A stretch of 64,000 bases of DNA from Natrarchaeobius oligotrophus (GTDB taxonomy: Archaea > Halobacteriota > Halobacteria > Halobacteriales > Natrialbaceae): NCBI RefSeq assembly GCF_003841465.1, contig NZ_REFZ01000002.1, positions 186,001 to 250,000 of the forward strand, given 5' to 3'. Under the pieces are notes generated by a model. That model ran no database searches. It saw only the letters and a list, made by a program, of their open reading frames with translations, and had not been told where the DNA came from. Made by a program: the position numbers and the translations under genes. Below are positions 62,344 through 64,000 of this stretch, piece after piece (within the stretch, counting starts at the first letter, position 1; every line of letters starts with the position of its first letter).

Positions 62344-63333
62344 CTACTCGAGCGCCTCGGGATTGACGATCCCCTCGTGCTCGCGGCGCTCGTAGGCCGC
62401 GACGACGGCTTCGGATCCCTTCTCGATCAGCGCCTCGACCGATCGCTCGGAGTACCACGCGGCGTGGGGCGTCACGACGACGTCGTCGCGGTCGAGCAGC
62501 GGGTTCGACGCCGACGGCGGTTCGGTCGCGAGCACGTCGAGTCCGGCCGAGAGCAGCGGTCCGTCCTCGAGGGCGTCGACGAGCGCGTCTTCGTCGACGA
62601 GTTCTCCGCGGGAGGTGTTGACGAGGACGCTCGCCTCGGGCATCCGCGAGAGCACGTCGGCGTCGACGATCCCCCGGGTCTCGTCGGTCAGCGGCGCGTT
62701 GAGCGACAGCACGTCGGATCGCTCGATCAGTTCGTCGAACTCGACGGGTTCGACGCCCGCGTCCCTGACGTCCTCGTCGTCGAGGAACGGGTCCGCGGCG
62801 ACGCAGTCGAAGCCGATCGCGTTCGCGAGGTCGGCGGCCGCTCGGGCCTTGTTGCCGAACGCGAGGAATCCGAACGTGAGCTCCGAGAACGGACGAACGG
62901 GGTCGACGAGGTCCCACTCCCACTCGCCGTCGGCCGTCGACGCGTCGTACTGCGGGAGCCCGCGGAGACACGAAAGCGCGAGCGCGATCACGTGTTCGCC
63001 GACCTCGCGGTTACAGTAGGTGGGGACGTTCGTGACGCGAACGCCGCGTTCGGTCGCGCCCTCCACGTCGATGCCGTCGATGCCGGTCGCGTACCGGCTG
63101 ACGACCGAACAGCCCGTCGCGTCCATCAGTTCGCCGGGAACGTCCGTGTAGTGCGTGAGCAACGCGTCGGCCTCGCCGACTCGCCGTGCGACGTCGTCCG
63201 CGGACTCCTCCGGCGAGACGTCCACGGCCTCGACGGCCACGGACTCGAACGCTCGCTCGAACGCGCGTCGCTCGCCGTCGACGGTACCGAACCAGTCTGG
63301 ATCGAGGTGAACGATCCGTACAGTACTGGACAT
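62344..63333 (-). CDS. D-isomer-specific 2-hydroxyacid dehydrogenase
   Basis: A 329-residue NAD-dependent dehydrogenase. The catalytic triad is Arg242 (VNTSRGELVDE), Glu271 (VLATEPPS) and His290 (VVVTPHAAWYSERS). The HxAWYS ending is typical of the C-terminal-binding-protein-like branch. The nucleotide-binding loop is altered: FGFLAFGNKARAAADLA (from about 154) has no GxGxxG, only Gly155 and Gly160 with Asn161-Lys162 after them. The enzyme would reduce a 2-oxo acid to a D-2-hydroxy acid. It follows the Fe-S subunit at the window end on the same strand after a 220-base gap that holds no gene. Confidence 0.88.
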   Translation of the reverse strand: MSSTVRIVHLDPDWFGTVDGERRAFERAFESVAVEAVDVSPEESADDVARRVGEADALLTHYTDVPGELMDATGCSVVSRYATGIDGIDVEGATERGVRVTNVPTYCNREVGEHVIALALSCLRGLPQYDASTADGEWEWDLVDPVRPFSELTFGFLAFGNKARAAADLANAIGFDCVAADPFLDDEDVRDAGVEPVEFDELIERSDVLSLNAPLTDETRGIVDADVLSRMPEASVLVNTSRGELVDEDALVDALEDGPLLSAGLDVLATEPPSASNPLLDRDDVVVTPHAAWYSERSVEALIEKGSEAVVAAYERREHEGIVNPEALE

Positions 63334-63555
63334 ACGTTGTCACTTACTCGGATCGGCAAAAGATCTTCGGTGATTCGTCCGCAAAACTTCGATCACCACC
63401 CCCCGACTCCCCCCGAGTACACCGCCCCTCAGTGTCGTTGGCGTGCCGGTCGCCGGCCGGATGGCACGTCCCTCACGCCGACTGCAGACAGTCGTTGCCG
63501 GAGCGGCCGCGAGCCGTCCAGCAGTCGCTCCGACACTTCCGTACGCCAGACCGCA

Positions 63556-64000
63556 TCAATCGTCGGCCGGACTCGCTCGAGAGTCGTCGCTCATCTCCCC
63601 CGCCGCCCGCTTGACGCCCTCGAAGATCATGTCGTAGCCGGTGCACCGACAGGTGTTGCCGTGGAGTGCCGTCTCGATCTCTTCGTCCGTCGGATCCGAA
63701 TTCTCCTCGAGCAACGCGACGGTGGACATGACGAACCCGGGCGTACAGAAGCCACACTGGAGCGAGAACTCCTCGAGGAACGCCTCCTGGACAGGGTGGA
63801 GGTCGCCATCGTCGGCGAGATCCTCGACGGTCTGGATCGACTTGCCGTCGGCCATGCCGGCGATGTGCATGCAGGCTTTTCGCGGCTCGTCGTCGATCCT
63901 GACGGTGCAGGCACCGCAGACGCCCGTCGAACAGCCTTTCTTCGTTCCGGTCAGTCCGAGATCGTCCCGAAGGACGTCCACGAGCGGCTTCGAGGGATCG
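63556..64000 (-). CDS. Molybdenum hydroxylase [2Fe-2S] subunit, N-terminus outside window
   Basis: The C-terminal 148 residues or so of a CoxS-type iron-sulfur subunit; the frame is open to the right edge, so the start lies outside. Both clusters are present as far as visible: CSTGVCGACTVRIDD with ACMHIAG for the first, and LQCGFCTPGFVMS with GNTCRCTGYDMIFEG for the second. It differs clearly from the subunit at 49256, so the region has a second molybdenum hydroxylase whose other subunits are probably to the right. Confidence 0.88.
   Translation of the reverse strand, partial: DPSKPLVDVLRDDLGLTGTKKGCSTGVCGACTVRIDDEPRKACMHIAGMADGKSIQTVEDLADDGDLHPVQEAFLEEFSLQCGFCTPGFVMSTVALLEENSDPTDEEIETALHGNTCRCTGYDMIFEGVKRAAGEMSDDSRASPADD

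Overview
The window looks like chromosome from a halophilic archaeon (class Halobacteria, probably the Natrialbales side). The evidence is the GC-rich sequence with G/C-ending codons, very acidic proteins, lipoprotein precursors with twin-arginine signals, TATA boxes about 25-35 bases ahead of start codons (leaderless or nearly leaderless genes), HTH_10 (bacterio-opsin-activator type) regulators, and a haloarchaeal-type histidine utilisation operon. No rRNA, tRNA, CRISPR array or insertion sequence was recognised.

Layout. 1-7 kb: housekeeping and hypothetical genes, several broken by frameshifts. They include a truncated membrane protein, a broken hypothetical, and a formate-tetrahydrofolate ligase (fhs) interrupted three times. 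Intact genes here are a phosphoribosyltransferase, an alpha/beta hydrolase, a cupredoxin lipoprotein and two small proteins. 7.8-14.5 kb: an IclR regulator with two operator-like palindromes, and a NitT/TauT-type ABC importer whose ATPase, permeases and binding protein sit in three separate transcription units. 14.7-24.7 kb: a catabolic island with a ThDP enzyme, a Rieske ring-hydroxylating dioxygenase (alpha, beta and a small partner), a cis-diol dehydrogenase of the BphB type, a NicX-like 2,5-dihydroxypyridine dioxygenase, aspartate dehydrogenase, a VOC-type dioxygenase and two EamA transporters. 25.6-35.7 kb: a second IclR regulator, a class III aminotransferase, a semialdehyde dehydrogenase, an M20 deacylase and a complete branched-chain-amino-acid-type ABC importer. 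35.8-40.1 kb: a fused FAD/Fe-S oxidoreductase facing an L-2-hydroxyglutarate oxidase. 40.1-41.7 kb: a long AT-rich stretch without a gene. 41.7-51.0 kb: a third IclR regulator and a polyamine-type ABC importer whose ATPase is separated from the rest by a three-subunit molybdenum hydroxylase. 51.0-57.2 kb: hutU-hutI-hutH (no hutG) flanked by two HTH_10 regulators. 57.4-64 kb: two overlapping class III CoA-transferases, an acyl-CoA dehydrogenase, a class I aminotransferase, a 2-hydroxyacid dehydrogenase, and the 3' end of another molybdenum hydroxylase Fe-S subunit.

Together this is a dense catabolic region: three importers, three IclR regulators and enzymes for ring hydroxylation, ring cleavage, transamination, semialdehyde oxidation and CoA-linked oxidation. 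The most novel candidate is the 12.9-24.7 kb island. It combines a Rieske dioxygenase, a diol dehydrogenase and a pyridine-ring-opening enzyme with an intact metal triad, next to aspartate dehydrogenase. That mix suggests degradation of a nitrogen-containing or other heteroaromatic compound in an archaeon, but the substrate cannot be read from the sequence.
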